Shown here in pieces: positions 8,779 to 17,607 of a stretch of 64,000 bases of DNA; positions within the stretch are counted from its first letter, which is position 1, and each line of letters opens with the position of its first letter. Under the pieces are notes generated by a model that saw nothing but the letters and a program-made list of their open reading frames with translations, was not told the origin of the DNA and ran no database searches. The stretch spans positions 1-64,000 of the forward strand of contig JAUWIG010000011.1 in NCBI GenBank assembly GCA_030605475.1, written 5' to 3'. A program made the position numbers and the translations under genes. Origin of the DNA: Planctomycetota bacterium (GTDB lineage Bacteria > Planctomycetota > Phycisphaerae > Sedimentisphaerales > Anaerobacaceae).

Positions 8779-10220
8779 AACGCTCCGGGTTTGTCGGATT
8801 GTGCTTTATAGCCAATAAGACAGAGGAACCTTTCGGTGTTAAATACAGGAATCGACAACTCTTGTGCCTGCCTTTTGACTTCCCTGTAATGGTCGAGCTT
8901 TTGTAACGAGGCTTCGTATTTTTCCATTGCCATTGGGTCTACTTCCATTTCTTCAAAGGTCGGCTTTGGTCGGATTTTCGGAGGTCTGCCGAGAACCAAA
9001 AAATCTGTGTCAATGGAAACGGTATCTGTTACCCTGCCACCCCATTTTTCAATGAGTACTTTTATCTTATCGACAGCGTCGTAATCGGCAAATCCATCGC
9101 TGTCAAGGTCGAAGTCGCCGACAACTACAAATGCGTTCGTTTTATCGCTGTCCCAGATTAAATTTGCAATAATGTCATCCAGTATGATTGGTCTTCTCGC
9201 TTGTGAATCTGTAATCCGTGCCGCTGAGACCTTTTTTCCGACATTGAATACTTCGATTTCGGCTTTTCCCCTGCCGTCCTTCGGGATAGGCATATTTTTG
9301 TCGTAGACCGAAAATGTCAGACCCCTGTAAACACGGTCGTCACCTCCGATATTCAAATGAACTGTTTTTGTGCTGTCATCAACGAGTATTATTTTGCCGT
9401 CGGGCTTAAAGGCCGGGGCGTCACTATCCAGCAGCGGTACGGAGAGCTGAAGCTGGGCCTGGATGTGCTTGATTCTATTTTGGGCTATTTTCAATTCCGC
9501 CTGAGTTTTGAGCAGTTTTTGTCTTAGTATTTTACTGTTGGCCCTTTCTTCATCCAACTGTGCCACAAGAGCCTGAACCTGCTGCTCTGAAGTTTGTTCG
9601 ACCAGAGCTTTGAGCTCATCGTAGTCTTGCATAACTTTGCTGACCTGCTGCTGATATTTTTCCTTCTCAGCTAAGAGTGCTTGTTCTTTTTCAAAATTGA
9701 CTGCCGTGGCATCGTCAAACTGGTTTTGCAAGTGCTTGAGCTGTTCCTGCAGAGCAAGTGCTGTGTCTGTGGTGTTGTCCAGTTTTGTTTTCAGTTTTTC
9801 TACTGTTCGTACAAGTCCGGTGGTGTTTGGGTCGGTGTTTTCAATGTCAGGGTGTTTTTCAGCTAACGGTTCTAATGTCTCTTTGACTTTTCTGTTTGCG
9901 GTATCGACTTTGACTTCAGCGGAGGTATCTTCCGGCAAGCCTGCGATGATTAAAGATACCATTTCGTCGAGATAATCGACCATTGTGCCGAGTCTGCTCT
10001 TTCGTGGCTGTTTTGCTCCAATTAGGGCTCCTATTTTTCGCTGTTCTGCTGGGGTGGCCATCTCGTTAAGCTGGCTTTGTGCAGCGGCTGCTGTTTTCCT
10101 GTGTTTTTCGGCTTTGACATAGTAGATAACCGTAAGGGTGGTTGTGAGAATGAAAAGCCCGACGAAGGCTATTAAAGTATAGAGCATAGCGTTGCTTTGC
10201 GGTCTTTTGCCTGCTGGCAT
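8775..10220 (-). CDS. Membrane-anchored coiled-coil protein with C-terminal BRCT-like domain
   Basis: 481 residues. After a short basic start (MPAGKRPQSN) comes one membrane helix (~12-33, YTLIAFVGLFILTTTLTVIYYV). A long helical, largely coiled-coil stretch follows, rich in Gln, Glu and Lys (~34-270). A small beta domain (~275-345) has V.LNIGGDDRVYRG..FSVYDK, the pattern of FlgT C-terminal-like domains. The last part (~360-420, FVVVGDFDLDSDG..., IKVLIEKWGGRVTDTVSIDTDFLVLG) reads like a BRCT fold, where GGxxxxxVSxxTDxLVxG is the usual core. The coil is probably on the far side of the membrane or in the cytosol as a scaffold; topology is not certain. Not recognised as a named protein. It is probably transcribed alone. 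Confidence 0.65.
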   Translation of the reverse strand: MPAGKRPQSNAMLYTLIAFVGLFILTTTLTVIYYVKAEKHRKTAAAAQSQLNEMATPAEQRKIGALIGAKQPRKSRLGTMVDYLDEMVSLIIAGLPEDTSAEVKVDTANRKVKETLEPLAEKHPDIENTDPNTTGLVRTVEKLKTKLDNTTDTALALQEQLKHLQNQFDDATAVNFEKEQALLAEKEKYQQQVSKVMQDYDELKALVEQTSEQQVQALVAQLDEERANSKILRQKLLKTQAELKIAQNRIKHIQAQLQLSVPLLDSDAPAFKPDGKIILVDDSTKTVHLNIGGDDRVYRGLTFSVYDKNMPIPKDGRGKAEIEVFNVGKKVSAARITDSQARRPIILDDIIANLIWDSDKTNAFVVVGDFDLDSDGFADYDAVDKIKVLIEKWGGRVTDTVSIDTDFLVLGRPPKIRPKPTFEEMEVDPMAMEKYEASLQKLDHYREVKRQAQELSIPVFNTERFLCLIGYKAQSDKPGAF

Positions 10221-10366
10221 AGTAGAACTCCTTAGAAATACTGAAAAAACAAGTTATTAAGGCCGTTTAGACCATATATTATCGTCAGAGAACCCCTCCA
10301 AGTCAACAAAAAAACCAATTGTTTAGCGCATGGCGTGTAGCGTTATAGAGTATCTGCTGTCATCAT

Positions 10367-11044
10367 TTATCCAAAGAGGTCCGGCAATTGGGTGATTTTA
10401 TGTATTACATATTGCGGGGCGGCATCAGGTTGGTCGGACGATTCGGTGTGTATGCGGGCAGGGCGGATTATCTGGACCGTCATAAAACCCAGTTTGTTCG
10501 GTGCGATAAAATCTTTTTTAGCATTGTCGGCAACGTAAACTATGTCTTGCGGCTTTACGTTTAAGATTTCCGTTACTTTTTCAAAGCCGACCGGCGACGG
10601 CTTCCAGCAATCTCTGCCGAGCTCTTCGGTGTAAACTATACAATTAAAATATTTTTCGATTCCCAGTGCTTGTACCTTTAATTGCTGGGCTGGTAGGAAG
10701 CCATCCGTTAGCAGCGCAAGTGTATATCTGCCGTGTAGCTGGTCGAGAATATCTTTGCTATCGGCCGGCAGTGTTATTTTCGGGATGTGGTTGCGATAAA
10801 CTTTTACCAGTTCGCCGATGAATTTGTCGTCATAGTCTATGCCGAGCTGGTCGAGAGCGGTGTTAAATGTCTTTGTGCGGTTGCCGGCTGTGAAGTGCTT
10901 CCATAAGCAATCGAAGATAGGCTCAGCAGGTGGTGCTTGCGGCAAGTCAGCGAGAAATTCAGATACAGAGGTAAAACCGCTCCTGCAATAGTTGATTTCA
11001 TCGTAAAGCGTATCGTCTAAATCAAAAATAACTGCTGTTATCAT
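10367..11044 (-). CDS. HAD-superfamily hydrolase, subfamily IA
   Basis: A 225-residue cytosolic haloacid dehalogenase-like phosphatase. Motif I is VIFDLDDTLYDE (nucleophile Asp8, acid Asp10), motif II is LALLTDGF, motif III is the Lys in CWKPSPVGFEK, and motif IV is IVYVADNAKKDF. The helical cap lies between residues ~15 and 90. Substrates of this subfamily (phosphoglycolate, sugar phosphates, pyrimidine nucleotides) cannot be separated from sequence. It lies 60 bases downstream of the DUF362 gene on the same strand, so the two may be co-transcribed. The gap holds a CGTGTTTCGTGGTTCGTG-type dispersed repeat. Confidence 0.85.
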   Translation of the reverse strand: MITAVIFDLDDTLYDEINYCRSGFTSVSEFLADLPQAPPAEPIFDCLWKHFTAGNRTKTFNTALDQLGIDYDDKFIGELVKVYRNHIPKITLPADSKDILDQLHGRYTLALLTDGFLPAQQLKVQALGIEKYFNCIVYTEELGRDCWKPSPVGFEKVTEILNVKPQDIVYVADNAKKDFIAPNKLGFMTVQIIRPARIHTESSDQPDAAPQYVIHKITQLPDLFG

Positions 11045-11104
11045 AGTTCGTGTTTCGTGGTTCGTGTTTCGTGATTTGTGACTGCCTATTTACATTATAG
11101 AGAC

Positions 11105-12193
11105 TCAATATTTTTGGAATAAATTGCCCCATTCGGTTTTCATAAATTCCCGGATTCTTTTTTTTCCGATTACAGGATACCAGAGAAGGTCATGGTACAG
11201 ATTTGAAGCGAAGGGGGCCCAAACGACTAACGGCGAGTGGAGCAAGGGCTTTTCGAGAAATCTTAAAAAGCCCTTTCTTAGCATCTGGTCGCCCCAGATA
11301 ACAAAACTTTTTTTTGTGGTAAAGCCGAAGTTCACATCGGCGATTTGCTCGCCGAGTATTTCTATATTGTCGATATTTCCGACTCCGAGTCCCATTTCAT
11401 CGCACATTCGAATATAAGGAATGTCCATAGGGTTATAGCCCATCATTTTTGCTGCTACCGCATCAATGGCAACAGAGTCGGCGCTTGCGAGGATGAAGTT
11501 CTTTATTTTTGGAACCATTGTTCTGGGCCCCGCTCCGTCGCCACAGACGGTTGCGTCCATTACGGCAAAGATTCCCGGATGAAGCTCTTTTTGCATAAGC
11601 ACTAAATCGACGAGGACTTCGTGGATGTATTTGTGTGCATAGTGGCGAACTTCCTTTAGCAGGCCGCCAAAAGCGTTCTTGATTGCTCCCGTGGTTTGAG
11701 AATGGCCGTGCGTTTTTAAAGTGGGAAGGTGAATGATATTTTTCCCTATGAACATCTTTGGTACTTCAATACCTTTTGGGAAAATCTGCTTCAATTTGAG
11801 GAGTTTGTGTTTAAAATCATACTTGACCCATTCAACATCGGGTAGTGGTATGAAGTTCAGGCCGTATTTTTCCAGGACAGGGGTCCATTTATTATTGTGA
11901 GCACCTTTCAGCGGATTAGTTACCACCGTTTTATTCTCAATGGGCAAAAGCTTTTCTTTCGAGAAGCCATCCTCAACCAGGGTTTTTACCACGCCTTCAA
12001 GCTGCCAGGGTGGTGATGAACATGCCGGGAAGTATTTTGTCCAGGAGAGGTTGAGCTTTATGAGGGTATCTGTGTCCTTGGAGATAAACTTCTCGTATTC
12101 AGCGAGGTGCATAATCTGACTGTAGGTGTCAAGAACCGTTTGGGGAGTGGTTCTTAATACCGCCACTGTGGATTTCTGTCCTTGTGAATTCAT
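11105..12193 (-). CDS. DUF362 domain protein
   Basis: The chosen start, MNSQGQKSTVAVLRTTP, has GAAAGG six to eight bases upstream; a TTG 15 bases earlier is less likely. The body shows the DUF362 pattern. It has a strand with KLNLSW, a PLKGAHNNK region, NIIHLPTLKTHGHSQTTGAIKN (conserved Lys/Thr/His), FAVMDATVCGDGAGP, and ASADSVAIDAVAAKMMGYNPMDIPYI near the end of the domain. DUF362 proteins often bind an iron-sulfur cluster or act on unknown substrates; this one has no ferredoxin-like Cys cluster, so it is the plain form. 362 residues, cytosolic. It may be co-transcribed with the HAD hydrolase downstream. Function unknown. Confidence 0.8.
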   Translation of the reverse strand: MNSQGQKSTVAVLRTTPQTVLDTYSQIMHLAEYEKFISKDTDTLIKLNLSWTKYFPACSSPPWQLEGVVKTLVEDGFSKEKLLPIENKTVVTNPLKGAHNNKWTPVLEKYGLNFIPLPDVEWVKYDFKHKLLKLKQIFPKGIEVPKMFIGKNIIHLPTLKTHGHSQTTGAIKNAFGGLLKEVRHYAHKYIHEVLVDLVLMQKELHPGIFAVMDATVCGDGAGPRTMVPKIKNFILASADSVAIDAVAAKMMGYNPMDIPYIRMCDEMGLGVGNIDNIEILGEQIADVNFGFTTKKSFVIWGDQMLRKGFLRFLEKPLLHSPLVVWAPFASNLYHDLLWYPVIGKKRIREFMKTEWGNLFQKY

Positions 12194-12417
12194 AGATAAA
12201 CCTTTCAATTAGCAAGAGAAACAAAATCGCTGCATTTTTTTACAGGATTGGCATTTTTTACCATAGCACTCAGCGGTGAAGTCTGATGTCAAAATGCCTG
12301 AAGTTTTATCCTATACAAACTTTTATATTTTGATATATACTAAGCTTTATGCGAACGAACGTCAATAGTAAGGTCAAAAATTAGTTTTTTAGTCGGCATG
12401 TTTTGGCGGGAGATAAA

Positions 12418-13335
12418 ATGAAAGATTATCTTTTAATGATGCGTCCTTCTCACTGGAGTAAAAATATTTTTGTATTTGCAGCTCTTATATTTGGGAAAAA
12501 TCTTCTCGGCCCGATTGATGAAGTGCTTTTGGCTGTTGGCAGTGCTGTTGGCGGTTTTTTCTGTTTTTCTCTGGCGGCGTCGGCTGTGTATATCTTTAAC
12601 GACATAATTGACCGTGAGGCCGACCGCCTCCATCCTGAGAAGTCACAGAGACCAATCGCAGCGGGGGCTGTAACCGTCCCTTGCGCCGCTGCGATGTCTA
12701 TTGTATGTGCGATAGTGTCGGTTATTGGAAGTTTTATGCTTGCTAATAGCTTCGCAATTATCATCCTGATGTATATCGGGATGATGATTCTCTATTCGCT
12801 TTTGTTCAAGAGGATGATGATTCTGGATTGCGTGGTAATATCGCTTGGCTTTTGCCTGCGGGCGATTGCCGGAGCAGTGGTTGTGGGAGTGTTTATCTCT
12901 CCCTGGCTGATTATCTGTACCTTTGCTTTGTGCCTGTTCCTGGGTTTTGGCAAGCGTCGCAGTGAAATAGCCCAGCTTCGTGAAGACAGCGAGTCTTTCC
13001 GCAGGACACTCGGCGGCTATACGCCTGAGCTGCTGGCTCATATGCTCGACGTAACCAGCGGACTGGCAATTGTTTGTTTTCTACTTTATGCGGCGGACGA
13101 CAGGACGCTGCGGGTTTTCGGCACCAACAACCTGGTCTATACTACGCCACTGGTTTTGTACTGTGTTTTCCGCTTCAGTGCGCTAATACAAAAGGGTAAG
13201 TTCTCAGGCCCGGTACAGCTTATTCTAAGAGACCGGGCGTTCCAGATTGCCTTTGTAGTCTGGGTCTTATCCTGCGTTGGAATTATTTACGCCAATAAGC
13301 TCGGTATCAGTTTGGGTGCAATCTGGGCTTATTGA
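12418..13335 (+). CDS. UbiA-family prenyltransferase, DPPR-synthase type
   Basis: The start ATG at 12418 has GGGAG six bases upstream. The protein has about eight membrane helices. MRPSHWSKNIFVFAALIF and NDIIDREADRLHPEKSQRPIAAG carry the first Asp-rich motif (NDxxDxxxD) that binds the prenyl diphosphate through Mg2+. A second motif follows around GFGKRRSEI. RPxxWxKN plus HPxKxxRPIA is typical of decaprenyl-phosphate phosphoribosyltransferase-like enzymes. In actinobacteria these put phosphoribose on polyprenyl phosphate for arabinan synthesis; elsewhere the lipid-linked product is often unknown. The exact substrate is inference. The next gene on the same strand begins 29 bases later. Confidence 0.8.
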   Translation: MKDYLLMMRPSHWSKNIFVFAALIFGKNLLGPIDEVLLAVGSAVGGFFCFSLAASAVYIFNDIIDREADRLHPEKSQRPIAAGAVTVPCAAAMSIVCAIVSVIGSFMLANSFAIIILMYIGMMILYSLLFKRMMILDCVVISLGFCLRAIAGAVVVGVFISPWLIICTFALCLFLGFGKRRSEIAQLREDSESFRRTLGGYTPELLAHMLDVTSGLAIVCFLLYAADDRTLRVFGTNNLVYTTPLVLYCVFRFSALIQKGKFSGPVQLILRDRAFQIAFVVWVLSCVGIIYANKLGISLGAIWAY

Positions 13336-13363
13336 GTAAGCTCGTGAATCGAGAATACCACTA

Positions 13364-14308
13364 ATGTTTGTTGGTTGTGATAAATCAGATGAGAAGGGTG
13401 AGGGCTTTGGCAAGAGTGCAAAGCCCCAAGCCAAGGTATTAGGTGCCGATGTCTATGCGTGGTTCCCTGACGGAAGAGTTAAGAAGATTACGCCCGGGGA
13501 CGGGATTTATATCCATCCGTGCATCCACCCGGAGGGGGAGTACGTTGTGTTCTTCGGAGGGGTATTGGGGCCATCCCGTGTGTGGAAAGCCAATCTTATC
13601 ACGGGCGAGATGATATCTCTGACTCCATCCGACTCGTCCGCCGACAATGCCGTGTTCGCATGGGACGGGAAAAGAATAGTTTTTTGCTCTGACCGTGCAT
13701 CCGGCCAGAGGCCTGCGCAGGTCGAGGATGTCGCCAGGTTCCCGCCACCTGAAGGTGGTATCATCAATATTTTTACTATGGATTCTGATGGGGAAGATGT
13801 TCGACAGGTGACTTCGGGTCCTTACCAGGACCAACGTCCGTGTTTCAGCCCGGATGGGAATACTATAGCGTTTGCTTCCAATCGTGCGTGGGGCGGCGCT
13901 GAGTTCCGGCTGTGGTCGGTTCCCGCTGATGGGAGCGAGGAACCCGGGCTGCTGCAGCGCCGCGGATTGGGGTATCGGCCCTGGTACTCCAGGGACGGCA
14001 AGTGGATTTACTTTTTCACAGATATCCGGGGACGGCATCAGATATGTAAGATTCCGGCTGAGGGCGGGGATTTTGTTCCGCTGGCTAACGACGACAGCGG
14101 TTTAAGTCACGGCCCGTTTGTGGACCCGGGCGGTGAAGTTTTGTTGATGCACTCTAATCGCAGCGGCACCTGGCAAATCTACGAACTGCCGCTTGATGGT
14201 GCTGCGCCGCCACGGCTTTTGCAGCCGCCGGGATTTGTTAAAGCAACGCATCCGACCCGAGCCAAAAATGGAGTTATTACCTTTGACGTTTGGAGAGTGG
14301 AGAAGTAA
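13364..14308 (+). CDS. PD40/TolB-like beta-propeller lipoprotein, N-terminally clipped
   Basis: 314 residues of WD40-like PD40 repeats. Several blades show the FSPDG.(T/K)IAF.S.R pattern, for example CIHPEGEYVVFFGG, FAWDGKRIVFCSDRA, FSPDGNTIAFASNRAWG and YSRDGKWIYFFTD, each followed by (I/L)..(I/V)..DG. TolB-type propellers act in the periplasm as binding scaffolds. The start MFVGCDKSDEKG looks like the tail of a lipoprotein signal peptide (FVGC lipobox) with no basic or hydrophobic part before it. In the same frame a stop lies 27 bases upstream. Either the signal was lost by deletion near the upstream gene end or the protein is no longer exported. The ribosome site is weak. Confidence 0.7.
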   Translation: MFVGCDKSDEKGEGFGKSAKPQAKVLGADVYAWFPDGRVKKITPGDGIYIHPCIHPEGEYVVFFGGVLGPSRVWKANLITGEMISLTPSDSSADNAVFAWDGKRIVFCSDRASGQRPAQVEDVARFPPPEGGIINIFTMDSDGEDVRQVTSGPYQDQRPCFSPDGNTIAFASNRAWGGAEFRLWSVPADGSEEPGLLQRRGLGYRPWYSRDGKWIYFFTDIRGRHQICKIPAEGGDFVPLANDDSGLSHGPFVDPGGEVLLMHSNRSGTWQIYELPLDGAAPPRLLQPPGFVKATHPTRAKNGVITFDVWRVEK

Positions 14309-14391
14309 GAAATAGATGCTCGATGCTGGATTCCGCCTACGGCGGACAAGGCTCGATGCCAGTTCAAGATGCGAATCATCCGTCACGAATT

Positions 14392-15129
14392 ATGGCTGAG
14401 CAAAGGTTACAGAAAGTTTTAGCTGCGGCTGGCGTCGATTCGCGGCGAAAATGCGAAGAGCTGATACTGGCCGGTGTCGTGCGTGTAAACCGCAAGGTGG
14501 TGGATGAGCTGCCGGCTTTCGTTGACCCTGAAAAAGACGTCATAACCGTAAACGGCAAAAAAATTGGCGCTGCCCGGAAGGTATATTTTCTTTTGAATAA
14601 GCCTAAAGGCGTGATATGTACTAATTTAGACCCGCAGGGCAGGAAAAAAGCGATAGACATCGTAAAGGCACGTGAACGTATCTTTTGTGTCGGCAGACTC
14701 GATATTGACAGCACAGGTTTAATCATCCTTACCAATGACAGCGAATTGGCAAACAGATTGACACATCCGAGATATGGATTGGCCAAAACATACGTTGCCG
14801 GGGTCAAGGGCCAAGCTGCCGGCGGGGCGGTCGAGAAATTGAAAAAAGGAGTCTGGCTGTCTGAAGGCAAAACGGGCAGGGCGTCGGTAAAGATATTAAA
14901 ACGCAGCTATAAACAGTCGTTGCTCGAAATAACTATTCGGCAGGGGCTTAACCGGCAGGTTCGCAGAATGCTGGCAAAAGTGAACCTGTCTGTAAGAGCG
15001 CTGAAGCGAACCCGAATCGGCAAGCTCGATGCTCGGGGCCTCGGCGTGGGGAAATTTAGAGCGCTAACCGAAGCTGAGATAGTGTATTTGAAAAAGGCGA
15101 CCAGCAAGTTGGGTTCTGGTCGCAAATAA
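14392..15129 (+). CDS. rluB: Ribosomal large-subunit pseudouridine synthase, RsuA/RluB family
   Basis: The enzyme isomerises a uridine in rRNA to pseudouridine. An S4 RNA-binding domain comes first (MAEQRLQKVLAAAGVDSRRKCEELI, VRVNRKVV). The catalytic domain follows, with LNKPKGVICT, VGRLDIDSTGLIILTNDSELANRL (catalytic Asp in GRLD) and GLNRQVRRM near the end. RluB (modifies U2605 in E. coli 23S) is the best fit, but RluE/RluF-like specificity is not excluded. The start at 14392 fits the family; earlier in-frame starts would overlap the previous gene and add a translated repeat element (about 14325-14350). No clear ribosome site is seen. 245 residues. Confidence 0.88.
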   Translation: MAEQRLQKVLAAAGVDSRRKCEELILAGVVRVNRKVVDELPAFVDPEKDVITVNGKKIGAARKVYFLLNKPKGVICTNLDPQGRKKAIDIVKARERIFCVGRLDIDSTGLIILTNDSELANRLTHPRYGLAKTYVAGVKGQAAGGAVEKLKKGVWLSEGKTGRASVKILKRSYKQSLLEITIRQGLNRQVRRMLAKVNLSVRALKRTRIGKLDARGLGVGKFRALTEAEIVYLKKATSKLGSGRK

Positions 15130-15269
15130 GATGTTTAGGCCTTTGTCCAAGTCTGTCGGGTTTTTCCGGCGGATTCAACAAAGATTATATATATTGCTTG
15201 ACGGTGGCAGGGGCGAGGTTATAATCGGGATGAGTTTGGTATGACACATTTACCTGGAAAGGTACGATT

Positions 15270-16271
15270 ATGGCACAGATACATAACACACAGTGGTCAG
15301 ACGGCCCGATTCGCTCACCGTTTGGCCCCGAGTTCAAGTTCAATTTGGCCTGGCTGAAGTGGATAATACCTGTTGTTGTGGTGGCGTGGCTTTTATCAGG
15401 GATATACATTGTCCGGCCGGACGAACAGGGGGTTGTGCGTAGGTTCGGCAAGGCGGTCAGGGTGACGGAGCCCGGGCCGCATTACCATTTGCCCCAGTTG
15501 ATTGAGAAGGTCAATAAGGTAAAGGTGAAACAGGTGAGGCGAATCGAAATCGGCTTCAGGACGATTAGCCCCGGCCCTCCGGCACGGTATAGGTTTGTAC
15601 CGCAGGAATCGCTGATGCTGACGAGTGATGAGCAGATAATCGATGCGCAGATAGTAGTACAGTACAAGGTCAATGACCCGAAGAAGTTTTTGTTCAACGT
15701 TCGTGGTCTGGAAAGGCCTCAGGGCGCACTTATGGACGCCGCTGAGGTGGCGTTGAGGCAGGTGGTAGGCCAAAGGCCGATTGATGATGTGTTGATAGCT
15801 GAGAAGCTGCAGGTTGAGATTGATATCCGCGAAGTTTTGCAGCGAATAATAGACAGGTATGACAGCGGGATAGGGATAAGAGAAGTGAAGCTGCAAACGG
15901 TTCGACCTCCGGAAGAGGTAGCGGCGGCGTTTAGTGATGTTGTAAGTGCCAAGGAAGATAAAGACAGATTAGTCAAGGAAGCTGAGGGTTATAATAAGGA
16001 TGTGCTGCCCAAAGCCAGAGGTGAAGCCAGGAGCAGGGTCTTAGCGGCGGAGGCGTATAAGGCCGAGCGGATGGAGCGTGCTCGTGGTGACGCCGACAAA
16101 TTCTTGGCGGTTTTGAAAGAGTACGAAAAGGCAAAGGAGGTAACCCGCAAGAGACTATATTTGGAGACGATGGAGCAGATTCTGCCTGGGATTCGTAAGT
16201 TTGTGATTGACCCTGAGGCCGGGGGGAACCTGCTGCAGTTTTTGCCTCTTGAGAAAGGAGGTGAAAAATGA
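15270..16271 (+). CDS. hflK: FtsH protease modulator HflK
   Basis: HflK pairs with HflC in a large ring on the periplasmic face of the inner membrane that controls access of membrane substrates to the FtsH protease. One N-terminal membrane helix (~27-49, WLKWIIPVVVVAWLLSGIYIV) is followed by the SPFH/band-7 domain (RPDEQGVVRRFGKAVRVTEPGPHYHLP). A charged coiled coil comes next (SAKEDKDRLVKEAEGYNKDVLPKARGEA) and then a C-terminal region. 333 residues is shorter than E. coli HflK because the Gly-rich N-terminus is missing. A GGAAAGG ribosome site precedes the ATG. It ends in an ATGA overlap with hflC, indicating translational coupling. Confidence 0.93.
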   Translation: MAQIHNTQWSDGPIRSPFGPEFKFNLAWLKWIIPVVVVAWLLSGIYIVRPDEQGVVRRFGKAVRVTEPGPHYHLPQLIEKVNKVKVKQVRRIEIGFRTISPGPPARYRFVPQESLMLTSDEQIIDAQIVVQYKVNDPKKFLFNVRGLERPQGALMDAAEVALRQVVGQRPIDDVLIAEKLQVEIDIREVLQRIIDRYDSGIGIREVKLQTVRPPEEVAAAFSDVVSAKEDKDRLVKEAEGYNKDVLPKARGEARSRVLAAEAYKAERMERARGDADKFLAVLKEYEKAKEVTRKRLYLETMEQILPGIRKFVIDPEAGGNLLQFLPLEKGGEK

Positions 16272-17128
16272 ACAAGAAGATTATAGCCGCTGCTGTTCTG
16301 GTAATAATAATTGTGATTGTGCTGGCGGGGTCGCTGTTTACAGTGGACGAAACCGAGCAGACGATTATTACGCAGTTGGGTAAATACGTAAGAACCGTCA
16401 CCGAGCCGGGTCTGCACTTTAAGGTTCCTTTTCTTCAAAATGTTCACAAGTTTGAAGACAGGGTCCTGGAATATGACGCGGCGGCGGCACCGATTATTAC
16501 CAGCGACAAGAAACACCTTGTTATTGACAATTACTCACGGTGGAAAATAGTAGACCCTCTGAAACTTTATGAGACGGTGCACAATGTATCCGGGGCCCAG
16601 GAGAAGCTGGATGATATAGTTTTTTCGGAGATACGTGAGGAGGTTGCGAGGCATACGCTGACGGAAATTGTCTCGGTCAATCGCGAGCTGATAATGGAAA
16701 AAGTTCACAAACAGTGCGACGAAAAGGCTCGCGAATACGGCATTGAGGTAATGGACGTGCGTATAAAGCGAGCTGATTTGCCTTCCGCCGTTGCCCGTTC
16801 TGTATATCGACGAATGCAGGCAGAACGTCAGAGAATCGCTAAGCAATATCGTTCTGAGGGTGAGGAAGAGGCGGTAAAGATTAGAGCCGATACTGATAAG
16901 CAAAGGACCATCCTTCTTGCGGTAAGTTACAAAGAGGCCGAGAAACTAAAAGGCGACGGTGATGCTGAGGCGATTAAGATATATGCCGAAGCTTTTGAGA
17001 AAGACCCTGAGTTTTACGCGTTTGTCAGGACATTAGAAGCGTACAAAAGGTCGCTGCGGCGGGACACAACGATTATCCTTCCGAGTGATTCGGAGTTTTT
17101 CCGGTATTTGAGTTCACCGACAGAGTAA
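16268..17128 (+). CDS. hflC: FtsH protease modulator HflC
   Basis: The partner of HflK. An N-terminal membrane helix (IIAAAVLVIIIVIVLAGSLF) precedes the band-7 domain (DETEQTIITQLGKYVRTVTEPGLHFKVPF). The DVRIKRADLP motif and a coiled coil ending IRADTDKQRTILLA follow, then the conserved helix GDADAIKIYAEAF-like GDGDAEAIKIYAEAFEKDPEF. 286 residues, normal length. The ATG overlaps the hflK stop (ATGA), with GAAAGGAGG just upstream, so both are made from one message in matched amounts. Confidence 0.93.
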   Translation: MNKKIIAAAVLVIIIVIVLAGSLFTVDETEQTIITQLGKYVRTVTEPGLHFKVPFLQNVHKFEDRVLEYDAAAAPIITSDKKHLVIDNYSRWKIVDPLKLYETVHNVSGAQEKLDDIVFSEIREEVARHTLTEIVSVNRELIMEKVHKQCDEKAREYGIEVMDVRIKRADLPSAVARSVYRRMQAERQRIAKQYRSEGEEEAVKIRADTDKQRTILLAVSYKEAEKLKGDGDAEAIKIYAEAFEKDPEFYAFVRTLEAYKRSLRRDTTIILPSDSEFFRYLSSPTE

Positions 17129-17264
17129 AAGGTTTTTACTCGAAGGCGCGGTTTTTTGCGATAAAGCTGGGTTTGCTCTTGCAGATTCTGTGCAGAATTA
17201 TATACTAATAAAGCTTTATAGCGATTAGCTAAAAACTTAGTCGGATAGAACAGGAGTATATTTG

Positions 17265-17531
17265 ATGTCGAGAGTGTGTTTTTTTACGGGTAAGCGAACA
17301 GTGGCCGGCAGGAGTATAGCCCGGCGTGGTAAGGCCAAACATCTCGGCGGTGTGGGTAGAAAAGTTACCGGTATAACCAAAAGGAAATTTAAGCCGAACA
17401 TACAAAAGGTTCGGGCTGTAGTTGACGGCAAGGTCTGCAGGATTAAGGTCTCAGCCAAGGCAATACGTATGGGCCTTGTTCAAAAGCCGCCTAAGCGGGA
17501 TTATAGGCCTGCCGAAAAAGCAACCGGCTAA
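17265..17531 (+). CDS. rpmB: 50S ribosomal protein L28
   Basis: A small basic protein of the large ribosomal subunit. The ATG at 17265 has AGGAG eight bases upstream. MSRVCFFTGKRTVAGRS is the L28 opening (family: MSRVCxxTGKxPxxGxxxS), followed by KRKFKPNIQKVRAV, matching the RRFxPNLQ core. Only one of the zinc-ribbon Cys pair sites of zinc-binding L28 forms is kept (Cys5), so this is the zinc-free type. 88 residues. It is followed by a hairpin that may separate it from gatC. Confidence 0.92.
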   Translation: MSRVCFFTGKRTVAGRSIARRGKAKHLGGVGRKVTGITKRKFKPNIQKVRAVVDGKVCRIKVSAKAIRMGLVQKPPKRDYRPAEKATG

Positions 17532-17561
17532 CAAAGCTGGTTTTTCATAGAGACTATTTAC

Positions 17562-17592
17562 AGCGAGGCTGGGTTCTGCCTCGCTTCTTATT
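17562..17592 (+). terminator. Hairpin between rpmB and gatC, probable terminator or attenuator
   Basis: A perfect 8-bp stem (AGCGAGGC at 17562-17569, GCCTCGCT at 17578-17585) with an 8-base loop, followed by the T-rich TCTTATTT. The T-run is interrupted, so it may terminate only partly, letting some transcription into gatC. Confidence 0.6.
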
Positions 17593-17607
17593 TAGCAGGG
17601 CAAAAAA

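Noticed and set aside
9681-9975. Plus-strand frames inside the coiled-coil gene
   Set aside because: Antisense of a low-complexity helical region.
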